Assembly: GCF_001680005.1 (NCBI RefSeq)
Contig: NC_033564.1
Coordinates: 310,001 to 374,000 of the forward strand
Length of the DNA: 64,000 nucleotides
Direction: 5' to 3'
From: Plasmodium coatneyi
Lineage: Eukaryota; Apicomplexa; Aconoidasida; Haemosporida; Plasmodiidae
The notes below the pieces were generated by a model, which saw only the letters and a list, made by a program, of their open reading frames with translations, was not told the DNA's origin and did no database searches. The stretch's first letter is position 1, and the number at the start of each line of letters is the position of its first letter. Positions 34,401 to 44,039 of this stretch are shown here, piece after piece. The translations under genes were made by a program, and so were the position numbers.

Positions 34401-36515
34401 GCGGTATGCACACATGCACGCATATATACATATGTACATATATGTATATACCCCCTATGTGTGTCCCTTCGCTGTTTTAACTTCCCTTTAAAGGGGGACA
34501 TTTTGCCCAATACCAAAGGGGAGTCTCTTTGATGGGATTTTCCCCCGTTAGTAACACTCACATGAGCTCCCATTTGAGCGTTACTTTTGCAGTGTCGTTT
34601 ATGAGTTCACTTCACGTGCGTGCTCCATTTAAGTGTCCTTTTATCATGCGCGCACGGAATGGTTAACACCCGATCCATTGCATGATGTGCCACCAGGTGG
34701 GGCTTTACCCATTTCGGGTGCTACCTAATTACTTGAAAGTGATTTACATGCTGGGCTAGCCATCCATTCTGGCTAAGTCGCCCTAACCAAAGCGCATCAA
34801 TCGACCCTCTTTTGGGGGCCATTTTTTGTGGTAATTTTTCTCAACCGGTTTATGCACCCACCCCAATTTGAGTCAACCCAAATTTATTTCTTCCACTTCA
34901 GTCCGCTTTTTCTTTTTTTTTCTTTTTTTTTTTTTGTGTAGAACTGAGTGTAAGGCATCAATCTGATGACAGGCACAACAAAACAGCCAAGTTAATTAAT
35001 ATATAAAAATTGCGAAAAAAAAAACACATGCAATGGTATACATATAATATGTACATCCTTATCTCCATGGCGGTAACTGTAGAGCCCCCCCCCATGCGTA
35101 TTCGAAATTTGTTCTGCGCGGTGCATCACCAACTTAGAAAAAAACAAAATACGCCGCCAGGGTTGGCTCACTAAGTGTTATCAGCACGCTACGCTATTGC
35201 AAGTGGGAGTGATAACTGTACTTTCACCCCTCCGTGCATTTCTTCACCGTTGGTATGTGTTGCTAACGAACTGCGGTGGAGCAAAACACGCAAGTTCAAA
35301 CCGTTTCGTCGTTACATGTGCAGTATTGAGCATATACCATTGGTAAAGGGAGCAAAAAATTAGGGTGGGAGCCTCTGCGTGAATGTAATAATATGGCACC
35401 GTAAGATAAGTACCCTCTATGCGTCGACAGAATGACGGAGCATGCAAGAAAAAAAAAAAAAAAGTTTAACAGGTTCGTTTTAGAACAGTTCTTTCGGTAG
35501 AAATGTAAATATAAATATGTAGATAAGTTATTTTATTTTTATGACTTACTAAAAATCGCGAAGTTATCACAAGCAACTCTTCTATGGAATATTTTTTCGT
35601 TTTTTTTTTCTTCTTTTTTTTACCCTCTCGTTGAACCCAATGACACAGAAATGCCGCGCATAGTGTAACTTTGCCACGCTGAAATAGTTGAATATTCGTG
35701 CATCCGCCCCGGGAGGAAGCAAAAAAATAAAGTGCGTATATACGTTTATATATGTGTAGGTGTGTATTTTGTGCGCGCCTACATAAGTGCAGGGGTGATT
35801 TACTGCCATCTGGGAGTGCTATACACCGCCACATTTTTTTTTTTTTTTTTTTTTTTATTTTGCTTCACCGTGTGCCGCCCCAATGAGTTTCCTTCTCGCT
35901 TTGTTCGTCTCCTTGTACAGCATCTTCATGCGCAAAAGTAAAATTGTCGTGGGTGAAACATTGAAGGAGTATAAAAGCAAAGGACGCACCACTGATAATC
36001 AGTACTTCTACATTCACATAAGTCTGCACGAATGATGTGGCAACGTGGGGATATGTGCGGTACGGCGGGGGGGATATTTCGAGCAGTCGGGCCGGACCAA
36101 CGGCAGTTCTCCAAAAGGGCTGGGACTGCAGCGAAGAGTGCAAAAAAATGGGTGCATAAAAATGGCCGCCAAAAATGCATTACAAAAATGCGTTACAATA
36201 ATGGGTGAAAAAAATGACTTCAAAAAATAACTGCGTAAAAGTGTGCAGCAAAAGAGCTCGCAAAAATGCCTCCACAAAAATAACTGCGCAAAATTTCACG
36301 CGCAAAAATAAATTGAGCAAACCATCGCGCATCACGATTTAACGAAAATGCGCGTGCTGTCCCAGCGCCTGGCCTGAGGAGTTCCCCCCGAGCAGCCCCT
36401 TTCTCGGCATCGCCAACATCGCCGTAAATAGCTCCTTTTCCGCATGGAAAAAAAAGGCACATGCGTGACACAAGGAAAGAACAAAGAGGGGGGAACGCCG
36501 AAGGCACGATGAAAG
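34401..36515. other. Intergenic, IWS1 3' flank and promoter of the 36.5-kb gene
   Basis: A 2.1-kb stretch between two plus-strand genes. It holds a TATA/TACATATG-rich patch just after the IWS1 stop (34420-34450), T-rich runs at about 34910-34935 and 35836-35856, and the 13-bp minisatellite at 36138-36313. No gene is supported. Confidence 0.55.
36138..36313. repeat. Degenerate 13-bp minisatellite, about 13 copies
   Basis: The sequence can be laid out in lines of 13-15 bp that each end in a CAAAAATG-like block preceded by a GC-rich tetramer, for example GTGCATAAAAATGG, ATTACAAAAATGC and CTCGCAAAAATGC. I count about 13 units. Units are strongly diverged but the period is kept. The array ends about 200 bp before the start codon of the next gene. 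Confidence 0.7.
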
Positions 36516-36556
36516 ATGGCGCAGCGGCTGTGCGAAGGAGCGCCAGTGTACCCTAA
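36509..36556 (+). promoter_or_regulatory. Upstream ORF overlapping the next gene's start codon
   Basis: An ATG at 36509 opens a 15-codon frame that ends at TAA 36554-36556 and overlaps the main start (36516) in another frame. The main ATG has the better context (A at -3, G at +4). If the mRNA includes 36509, scanning ribosomes could be diverted, lowering translation of the main gene. Confidence 0.4.
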
Positions 36557-38684
36557 TGAACACTCAGTAGCCTCCTCCCCGAAAGACGCAGCCACATCCC
36601 CAAACGGACAACTCAACCAAAACGCGGCCAAAAAAGGTACACACAAAATAAGAAGAGATCAAGCATTCAGAAATTTTATCTACCAAAATATTTTCAACAG
36701 GGATTGTTTTACAAATATATTTAAAAAAAAAATTGACCAAAACGTAGGAAGGGAATGTAACGACCAGGATAATCACACCAGCAGAAATGAGGAAGACGTC
36801 TGTGTGCGTAGCCAACTCCCATGTGAAGATGAAGAATACATGCTCTTTTTAAGCTACATATACAATGACGTAGCGTCATTTATTGAGATCAATAAAAATG
36901 AGCATTTAAAAAATTCCAACTACGCTGATCTTGAAGACCTCATTTTGGAAATCTGCGGGACCGTCGGCCGTGATGCCTTCCATAACATAAAGTCGATTTT
37001 TAAGTCGCCCGAGGGGGGCGCGCCAAGGAAGGAGACTGTGTGCAATAATGCAGATAATGTGGATGGAGGGGACTTAAATAACTATGCTTCAGATCCATAC
37101 AATCATGATTCACGTGCTGACAAGGGAAAGAGTAAATCCCTTCGAAGTCACTCCCCCAGCGAGAAGGACTCCTCCTTCTTCTTCATACCCCCCATGGAAT
37201 GCCTAGTTACGCATATTCACAAATTGACCTCAAAAAAAGATGATGCAAATAACGTTTCCCATTTCTCATCTGACGTTAATGAATTTTTAAAAAACAACAA
37301 CTTCGATAAACACCCCATTTATTGTTCATTCCAAAGGGGGCATAAACCGAGAGAGGAGGCAAACCTCTCCTTCCAATGTGAACTGTCACACGCGCAGACG
37401 GGGCGGGTACAGCATCCCCCCTGCAATTGTTGCCGTAGTAACGGTCGTAATAATCTGCACAGCGAAGTTGATACATCCGCCCCAGACGTCCCCCCAACGC
37501 ACAGTCAGGAGGAGATCACCCCCAATGAGAAGAAACATGATGAAGAGGGGGTTCAATATATACATACCCATTTTCTACCATCAGAGCATACACAAGTGGG
37601 CACCAATTTTGAGGTCAGCTCGAACAATGGTAAATCTGCCATCCTTGTGGATATCCACAACTTCAACGAAAATGAAGCCATTTTGGCGAACAAGAAGAGT
37701 CCTGACGAATTAACCTCTTCCCTGCTGAATGGTACTACTCGTTCGGATGAGGGCGGTGGAATTTACTTCTCCTTTTCCCGACCCAACTATGCTAACAATT
37801 CAGACCTGAATGGAGCGGCGCAAGGGAATTCCCCCCATGATGGTCCTGAAGGTGATGACTATAATGATGATGATGTCGTTTCAGTGAGGAAGGAAACAAT
37901 AGGCGGTCCCTTTTTGCGGGAGGAAAAATTCATGAATGGTAGCTTGCAGGGGGACGGGGAGACCCACAGGAGCATACATCATTACAGTCAGTCCAACCAA
38001 GACGATGAAGTATTCGAGGGCTGCCTTGACGAATATGTTAAGCCCGCAAGCGGCCCTAACGACAACCAAGACACGGACACCAACGATGATGACTCCAAAG
38101 CCGACGCAGACAGCGAAGAACAAGACGTCGCAGATAAGATGGACGGGGTTGCAAGTGAAGTGGGTGGCACCAACGGGGTAAATACGCCCAGCCAGGACCA
38201 CCACGCCGATGAGCAGACAAGCAACAATTTCAAACGAGAAGAAAACATTCATCTGTGTGACGAACAGAATAGTGACCTATTGGAGGATGATAAAGAGGGC
38301 ATCCTCAAAACAGAAGGGAATGACTCCCCAAAAGAGCAGCCCCTAAAAAGGGAACCCCCCAAGATGGAACAACAGAATGAAACTCCCCAAAGAATAATCC
38401 AGGTGGACCACAAAGAATACCTGGAAAAACAGCAAAAGATGGTGAAAAATAAAACATACGCAGAGCCTGAATGTAGGAAAGAATTTACAAAAAATGAAAA
38501 TCCCCACGATGACTATTACCACTTTAAGTACTTAAACAACTGCGAAAAAGTTTCCAAGCCATACCAGTACACAAAGGTGGAAAAGAAGGCCAACATTCAG
38601 GTGACGCCATCTCCCTTCCCACAGTTTTTGAGGGACATTCAAATTTACAATATCAGTCAGAAGAAAATCCGCCTAAAAAAGTAG
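36516..38684 (+). CDS. Acidic protein of unknown function
   Basis: Frame of 722 aa from ATG 36516 to TAG 38682-38684. I do not recognise the family. Residues 46-80 (FRNFIYQNIFNRDCFTNIF region) and 104-165 (EEYMLFLSYIYNDVASF region) look like folded helical segments. The rest, especially 170-640, is acidic, polar and low in hydrophobics, with D/N-rich stretches near 510-535. The last 60 residues are more basic and include a YHFKYLNN patch. There is no signal peptide or membrane segment. By recalled synteny it corresponds to the unknown-function gene next to IWS1 in P. falciparum. The 3' end is uncertain: a weak donor (AAAAA|GTAGGC near 38680) would splice in phase to an acceptor at 38824 (CTGCATAG) and extend the protein by a basic segment. 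Confidence 0.8.
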   Translation: MAQRLCEGAPVYPNEHSVASSPKDAATSPNGQLNQNAAKKGTHKIRRDQAFRNFIYQNIFNRDCFTNIFKKKIDQNVGRECNDQDNHTSRNEEDVCVRSQLPCEDEEYMLFLSYIYNDVASFIEINKNEHLKNSNYADLEDLILEICGTVGRDAFHNIKSIFKSPEGGAPRKETVCNNADNVDGGDLNNYASDPYNHDSRADKGKSKSLRSHSPSEKDSSFFFIPPMECLVTHIHKLTSKKDDANNVSHFSSDVNEFLKNNNFDKHPIYCSFQRGHKPREEANLSFQCELSHAQTGRVQHPPCNCCRSNGRNNLHSEVDTSAPDVPPTHSQEEITPNEKKHDEEGVQYIHTHFLPSEHTQVGTNFEVSSNNGKSAILVDIHNFNENEAILANKKSPDELTSSLLNGTTRSDEGGGIYFSFSRPNYANNSDLNGAAQGNSPHDGPEGDDYNDDDVVSVRKETIGGPFLREEKFMNGSLQGDGETHRSIHHYSQSNQDDEVFEGCLDEYVKPASGPNDNQDTDTNDDDSKADADSEEQDVADKMDGVASEVGGTNGVNTPSQDHHADEQTSNNFKREENIHLCDEQNSDLLEDDKEGILKTEGNDSPKEQPLKREPPKMEQQNETPQRIIQVDHKEYLEKQQKMVKNKTYAEPECRKEFTKNENPHDDYYHFKYLNNCEKVSKPYQYTKVEKKANIQVTPSPFPQFLRDIQIYNISQKKIRLKK

Positions 38685-40093
38685 GCCCCCCTTTGCGCTT
38701 GGCATGTTGACAGGGGCACTATTATGTGTGTCCTCGCCGTCCGTAAAATTGATCACACACATGTGCGTACACCATGCTTATATACATAAATATATATATA
38801 TATATTTTTTTTTTTCTGCATAGAACGAACATACCGCTGAGGAAGGACGACGTAGGCCTGCACAGAATGACAACCCATGGGGAACGTGCCCGCTGCACAT
38901 ATTCTCACTATTTTTATCGTTCAAGCGGATTTTTACCGCGTAATCCACGCGCACAAATGGAGTTTTTCACCCCCATGATATATGTTTCACCTTCCCCCCA
39001 TTTTCACAGGCCGATGCAGGGATCACAGAAAAGACGACCAACAAGAAAAAAAGGCAAACCAGAAAAAGGACAAAATGATCGTTACAATTATGGCCGTTGT
39101 GATGGTGCCAGCAGGACAGGGGAATTTTACTCATACCTGCTTCGCTCTGTGTTTCTTTTTTTTTCCTTTTTTTGTAGCACTGCCTTAATTTTTCCCCCCA
39201 CTGTGCTAATCCCACCGTTATATTTGTTCCTCCTGTGAGGACGCCAACAAAATTCTTTCCTTCCTTTGTTCCGTTCTTTTTGGCTCCGCTTCGCTTCGGC
39301 CTACACAACGTTTGTAGTCCTCCTATATAGGAGTAAACCTTTTTGCTTTTATTATATTTAATTTTTTGGACTTTTTTTTTTCCGTTTTAAGTAAACTTTT
39401 TAATTTAGCCGCTCCTGTATGGAGAGTTGACGTCAGAAGAAGTCACCCACGATGGGAGGTTCCCGTGGGGGGCATTCTGATATGCATCCCCACCATGTCA
39501 CTATTTGCAGCTTTATTTTGGCTGTCCCCGTACATCCCTCCCTACAATGCGTTAAAGGTGGAGAAACGTAACCATTGAGGGAAGACCACCTGGTACAGTC
39601 GATACGCTTACATATGGGTGATCACATAAACGACGGGTGCGCTGCATGACGAGGCAACACGAAAAAGGAGCGTGCAGAATATCCGTTCCTGCGAGGTGAA
39701 AAAAAAAAAAATATATATATATACCATATGGGTATAAACCTTTCTGTGTTAATTTTTTTGTGGCCTTCTATCCAAGCTTTCATCTCGGATAGATTCTCAG
39801 CGAGTCCATCGAGGAACCTCCAAATGGGGTTTCATCCACCCTGTAAGGAGGAGATTACCGCTTAGAAGGGTAGGGCCGACATATATTTTTCCCCCCTTTT
39901 CGCCGCAGCAGGAGTATACTCTGGTGCAGGGTATAGCCTTCTGCTAGCGGTAAGGTAGCGCTGCGTAGGGAATAGCCCAACCCCCCGTCAACAGGCAGAC
40001 ACAAAGTATAGCTACATTGCCACATAGTCCCTTAGATTACTGACAGAGCTGCTTGCGAAAAGACCCCACCACAATACACCTGATCAGAACAAA
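38685..40093. other. Spacer with candidate small exons
   Basis: Between two plus-strand genes. Well-formed acceptors occur at 38824 (T-run then CTGCATAG), near 39008 (TTTTCACAG) and near 39178 (TTTTTTTGTAG). Frames around 38825-39150 (+) and 38967-39308 (-) have coding-like composition but no recognised domain. The 3' part near 39700-40090 shows nothing. Confidence 0.4.
39409..39578 (+). other. Candidate last exon of a small single-pass membrane protein
   Basis: After a good acceptor (TTTTTAATTTAG, ending 39408) a frame of 55 codons runs to TGA 39576-39578. It encodes a basic stretch (WRVDVRRSHPRWEVP), one hydrophobic segment (about 25 residues, GGILICIPTMSLFAALFWL) and a short polar tail with a SPYIPPYN motif. 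This resembles the layout of small inner-mitochondrial-membrane subunits. The upstream exon could not be identified, and chance is not excluded. Confidence 0.3.
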
Positions 40094-40588
40094 ATGCGAG
40101 TCATCATTCAGCGCGTTAAAAATGCCGCGCTCAGTGTAATCAAAGAAGGCAGCAACGAAACGGAAAAGCAGTTAGAACTTTTTAGCGAAATAAAAAATGG
40201 AATTATCTGCTTCGTGGGAATACACAAAAACGACAGTTGGAAGGATGCGCAGTACATCATTCGGAAGTGTCTGAACCTACGACTGTGGTCAGATGGTAAC
40301 AAAAGTTGGGATAAAAGTGTGAAAGATTTAAATTACGAAGTTTTGGTTGTCTCTCAATTTACCCTTTTTGCTAACACGAAAAAGGGAAACAAGCCAGACT
40401 TCCACTTAGCCAAAGAACCGAAAGAAGCCCTAGATATGTACAACAAAATGGTCGAGCAATTTGTTAAGGACTACAATCAGGAGAAAATAAAAACTGGAAA
40501 ATTCGGATGCTACATGAATATACAAGTGACCAATGATGGACCTGTTACTATTTTTATTGACAGCCACGACGTCAATTTGGATAACTGA
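40094..40588 (+). CDS. DTD: D-aminoacyl-tRNA deacylase (DTD)
   Basis: Single exon, 164 aa, the usual length of DTD. The enzyme frees D-amino acids (and glycine mischarged on tRNA-Ala) from tRNA, keeping D-residues out of proteins. The first residues MRVIIQRVKNA form the conserved N-terminal strand that includes the catalytic-site beta edge. The two family signatures are present: SQFTLF at 87-92 and the Gly-cisPro motif NDGPVT at 147-152, whose residues project into the partner's active site in the homodimer. The stretch LRLWSDG near 62-68 is also typical. The P. falciparum enzyme (recalled as PF11_0095) is a structural model for the family, and its chromosomal position matches. Protein is expected in the cytosol. 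Confidence 0.95.
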   Translation: MRVIIQRVKNAALSVIKEGSNETEKQLELFSEIKNGIICFVGIHKNDSWKDAQYIIRKCLNLRLWSDGNKSWDKSVKDLNYEVLVVSQFTLFANTKKGNKPDFHLAKEPKEALDMYNKMVEQFVKDYNQEKIKTGKFGCYMNIQVTNDGPVTIFIDSHDVNLDN

Positions 40589-40909
40589 TTTGGAAGGAAA
40601 GTAAACACCTACGCCGTGATAGGCCCAAATGGACGTGTGGTGCACCCAGAAAAAATCGTCACTCCGTGTGTGCCGCTGCGCGCAGTGTTCCATTCTACTG
40701 CTCTGTATTATTTTATTTTTATTTATTTTTTTTTTGTTTTTCATGCATTGTCAACAGATAAATACATGGGGTTTCTTCACCCACGAGAGGAAATTACCAC
40801 GTCGCGCGTATCTCCATTTTGCGCTTCCAACTAGCCAAAATAAAAAAAAAAAAAAAAAAAAAAAAACTTTGCAAACTTTTAACACACTTGGCAATCTCGC
40901 CAAAACAGA
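40589..40909. other. Short spacer DTD / PCD
   Basis: 321 bp holding T-rich (40711-40735) and A-rich (about 40842-40866) runs. The two genes have the same orientation; no other feature is seen. Confidence 0.5.
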
Positions 40910-41519
40910 ATGACCCTTCTGAACAAGAATCGAATTGACGCCCTCCTGCCCCAGTGGAGTTACAAAACCAAGAAGGGATGCTACAACTACATACAGAGGA
41001 AGGTCGTATTCCCCTCCTTCACGCAGGTAAAGCTGCACATTCCATAAGTGCACAACATCTAATGAAATCGTTATGATGGACAACGATGAGGGCGTCAATA
41101 GGAGGTTTATGTTATGCTCCTAGGACAGTGGTGCAAATATTTTCCTCATGAGTGTTTGCCCTACGATGAAGAGCAACATAAATTCATACCTGTGAAACAG
41201 TTAATCTGTTCGTAAGGGCAGTGTGTATCCTGCCCGCGAAGTTGCCGGTACACCGTTGCATCGTTACACTGGTGCGCTCCTTTTCCCCCCGCAGGCGAGC
41301 ACATTCCTGAGAGACATGTTCGACCAGAATGAGAAGATGAACCACCACTGCAAGTACACGAGCGACTACACCAAAGTTAAAATAAAAATGTACACTCACA
41401 CGTTGAAAGGGGTAACAGAAAAGGACGTGGCGTTCGCAAACCTCGTGGATAGCGCACTGAATAATTATGCTTATGAAGTGGTAAAGGAAAATCACTCAAC
41501 GGAGAAGGGAGACACTTAA
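40910..41519 (+). CDS. PCD: Pterin-4a-carbinolamine dehydratase (PCD/DCoH), two exons
   Basis: Exon 1 is 40910-41026 (39 codons), exon 2 is 41295-41519; the 268-nt intron is phase 0 with donor ACGCAG|GTAAAG and acceptor CCCCGCAG|GCG. The product is 113 aa, close to the family's usual 100-115. PCD dehydrates 4a-hydroxytetrahydrobiopterin to quinonoid dihydrobiopterin during pterin recycling. The catalytic histidines are visible: HH at 56-57 (in KMNHHCKY) and H74 (in MYTHTLKG), with TEKDVAFANLVD matching the C-terminal helix. The usual HHP..W is changed to HHCKY. The start is chosen because the first exon supplies the LLPQW strand that begins the fold. Neither exon alone is a full domain, so an annotator using single ORFs would miss this gene. 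Confidence 0.92.
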
Positions 41520-43031
41520 ATGGTGCGTCCACCATAGGGTTTTTTTTTTTTTTTTAAATCGTGATAAATTCTCCGTGGAAAATACGTAACTGTTATTATG
41601 TACGTTTCTCCTACTATGTGAGTTCCTTTTTCCCGTTCGGTGTATATCCTTCAAGGGGTAATTTTCTTCTTTTTCTTTCCATCTCGATGCTCTACTGACG
41701 AAATATAGCACGTGTGAAGGCGCTCTTCACCGGGAGGTTAATTCGTCAACCAGGCAAACTTCCAACGGGAGCTGTGTTGGCACGTGAAAAAAAATATGGT
41801 TGCCTACTACCACAGCTTCTCCCTCTGAAAGGGCAAACTACCCCTTCGCAAGGAATCCCAAAAGGTTTTTTTAACAGAGTGGCACGACGCTTACCACACA
41901 AATCCCGCATCACGGGTGGCGTAGTAGAGTTAGCGCAGTAGGGTACCCTTTTTGGCGTACACTCATGCACTCCCCGGCAAGTTTTCGCCTTGCCCGCAAA
42001 ATATCTATATTGGCACCTCACGTGGGAATGCTGACAAACCTACACGACAAGAGGTAATATTTCTCCAACGTGGGTGGCGCACCCGTGCCCGTAGTGAACG
42101 AGAAGCCACATGAAAGTGCAATCATATGAATACGCACAAGAGCGTAATATATATGCTTATGGGCGACCCTGTTCACGGACCGCATAAGCATGTGCCTTTA
42201 CTACGTAGGGGGAATTCTTCACCCTCTTATTAGGGTTATGTTAAAAAAAGGCCCGTGCTAGGATTGCCCGCTCCGGAGGGGTTTAATATTATTTTATGCT
42301 TCACTACATTTTATTGTACCTTTTTTTTTTTTCTTCTTTTTTTTTCCTTTCTTTTTTTCCTTCCTCGAGATCTTTTCCTTTTAATTACGTTTTAGAATTT
42401 TACTCCTTTATAAAAGTAGCTATCTCGCATGAATGAAGAAAATTTTTTTTCTTTTTTTTAAAAAATATAATTAACATTCCTTCTTTGTGAACCTTTTTCC
42501 AAGTGCCTGCTTTTTGCAGAGGGCGAGCCTGTTCGTTAATCTACGGAGATTTGTTGGCTAGAGTCCCAGAGAAAGGGGGTGCGCCACTGCAAAGGCCATT
42601 AACGAGGGGAAAACCGCAAATTTCGCCTAAACCGTGAACGCTGCATATATTGAGAAGGCAGAATTTGCTCTGAGGCACGATATCAACCCATTCGTCGAAG
42701 GCGCGCTGAGCTGGAACAGACAGTGGGAGAGGAAACGTGTTCGCACTTGTTCATGCACGTACATTTCTGGGGGGGTTGTATATACGAGCATATCATATCG
42801 ATATTTGCAAAACTGTGGGTGCTGCTCATCAATATTTTGCATAGTGTGAACTTTGTACAGTTGGCCACCATATACACGTGTATCATTTCGCAGGGACCAG
42901 TACACCATATTATCGCAGAGACCCGTTTTTCCCCATCAATTTGCTTATTCTCCCGTGGTAGGACGCCACGCATTGATACGCCCCACAGAGGGGAACCCCC
43001 TTTTTCCTGCCCCATCCTTCAAACGAAAGAA
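41520..43031. other. Promoter region and 5' flank of CK2 alpha
   Basis: 1.5 kb between same-strand genes. It holds T-runs at about 41541-41555 and a long pyrimidine tract at 42319-42383 (T with scattered C). The CK2 frame is open for about 100 codons before its ATG, but lacks any earlier ATG in good position and has no conserved sequence, so I treat it as untranslated. Confidence 0.55.
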
Positions 43032-44039
43032 ATGTCTTCCAGCTCCATCAGCAAGAGGATCTACATTCCCAAGTATTACGCTGATGTAAATATTCATAAG
43101 CCGAAGGAATATTATGACTACGATAACTTGGAGCTACAATGGAACAAGCCCAACAGATACGAAATTATGAAAAAGATTGGGAGGGGAAAGTACAGCGAAG
43201 TGTTTAATGGGTTCGACACGGAGTACAACAGGCCCTGTGCAATAAAAGTATTAAAACCGGTGAAGAAAAAAAAAATAAAAAGAGAAATAAAAATTTTGCA
43301 AAACTTACATGGAGGACCAAACATTATTAAGCTGTTAGACATAGTAAAAGATCCAGTCACCAAAACTCCTTCCCTCATTTTTGAGTACATAAATAACATC
43401 GATTTTAAGACGCTATATCCAAAATTTACGGATAAGGATATACGTTACTATATTTATCAGATTCTGAAAGCCTTAGATTATTGCCACAGTCAGGGCATCA
43501 TGCATAGGGATGTGAAGCCACACAATATTATGATCGACCATGAGAACAAGCAAATTAGACTAATAGATTGGGGCTTAGCTGAATTTTATCACCCTGGACA
43601 AGAATACAACGTAAGGGTAGCAAGCAGGTATTACAAAGGACCCGAACTGCTGATCGATCTGCAGCTGTATGATTATTCTCTAGACATTTGGAGTTTAGGA
43701 TGTATGCTTGCTGGTATGATATTTAAAAAGGAACCTTTTTTTTGTGGACATGATAATTATGATCAGCTTGTAAAAATTGCAAAAGTCTTAGGCACGGATG
43801 ATCTTCATGCCTACTTAAAAAAATACAACATAAAGTTGAAGCCACATTATTTAAACATCCTGGGAGAATATGAGAGGAAACCCTGGTCTCATTTCCTCAC
43901 TCAGTCCAATATTGATATTGCCAAGGATGAAGTCATTGACCTCATCGATAAGATGCTGATTTACGACCACGCCAAGAGGATTGCCCCGAAGGAAGCCATG
44001 GAGCATCCCTACTTTAGCGAGGTTCGCGAGGAGGCCTAA
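43032..44039 (+). CDS. CK2alpha: Casein kinase 2, catalytic alpha subunit
   Basis: Single exon, 335 aa from ATG 43032, the same length I recall for the P. falciparum enzyme. CK2 is an acidophilic Ser/Thr kinase acting in nucleus and cytosol; in Plasmodium it is reported essential in blood stages and acts on chromatin and invasion proteins. All catalytic elements are present: glycine loop GRGKYSEVF at 50-58, catalytic Lys72 (CAIKVLK), the CK2-specific basic helix PVKKKKIKRE at 76-85, HRDVKPHN at 158-165, and DWG (in place of DFG) at 179-181, which is a hallmark of CK2. The GPELL motif at 203-207 replaces the canonical APE. The regulatory beta subunits are not in this window. Confidence 0.97.
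   Translation: MSSSSISKRIYIPKYYADVNIHKPKEYYDYDNLELQWNKPNRYEIMKKIGRGKYSEVFNGFDTEYNRPCAIKVLKPVKKKKIKREIKILQNLHGGPNIIKLLDIVKDPVTKTPSLIFEYINNIDFKTLYPKFTDKDIRYYIYQILKALDYCHSQGIMHRDVKPHNIMIDHENKQIRLIDWGLAEFYHPGQEYNVRVASRYYKGPELLIDLQLYDYSLDIWSLGCMLAGMIFKKEPFFCGHDNYDQLVKIAKVLGTDDLHAYLKKYNIKLKPHYLNILGEYERKPWSHFLTQSNIDIAKDEVIDLIDKMLIYDHAKRIAPKEAMEHPYFSEVREEA

Noticed and set aside
42723..43031. Extended N terminus of CK2 alpha
   Set aside because: The frame is open but begins with a non-ATG codon, encodes no conserved residues, and the 335-aa form from 43032 matches the known length.
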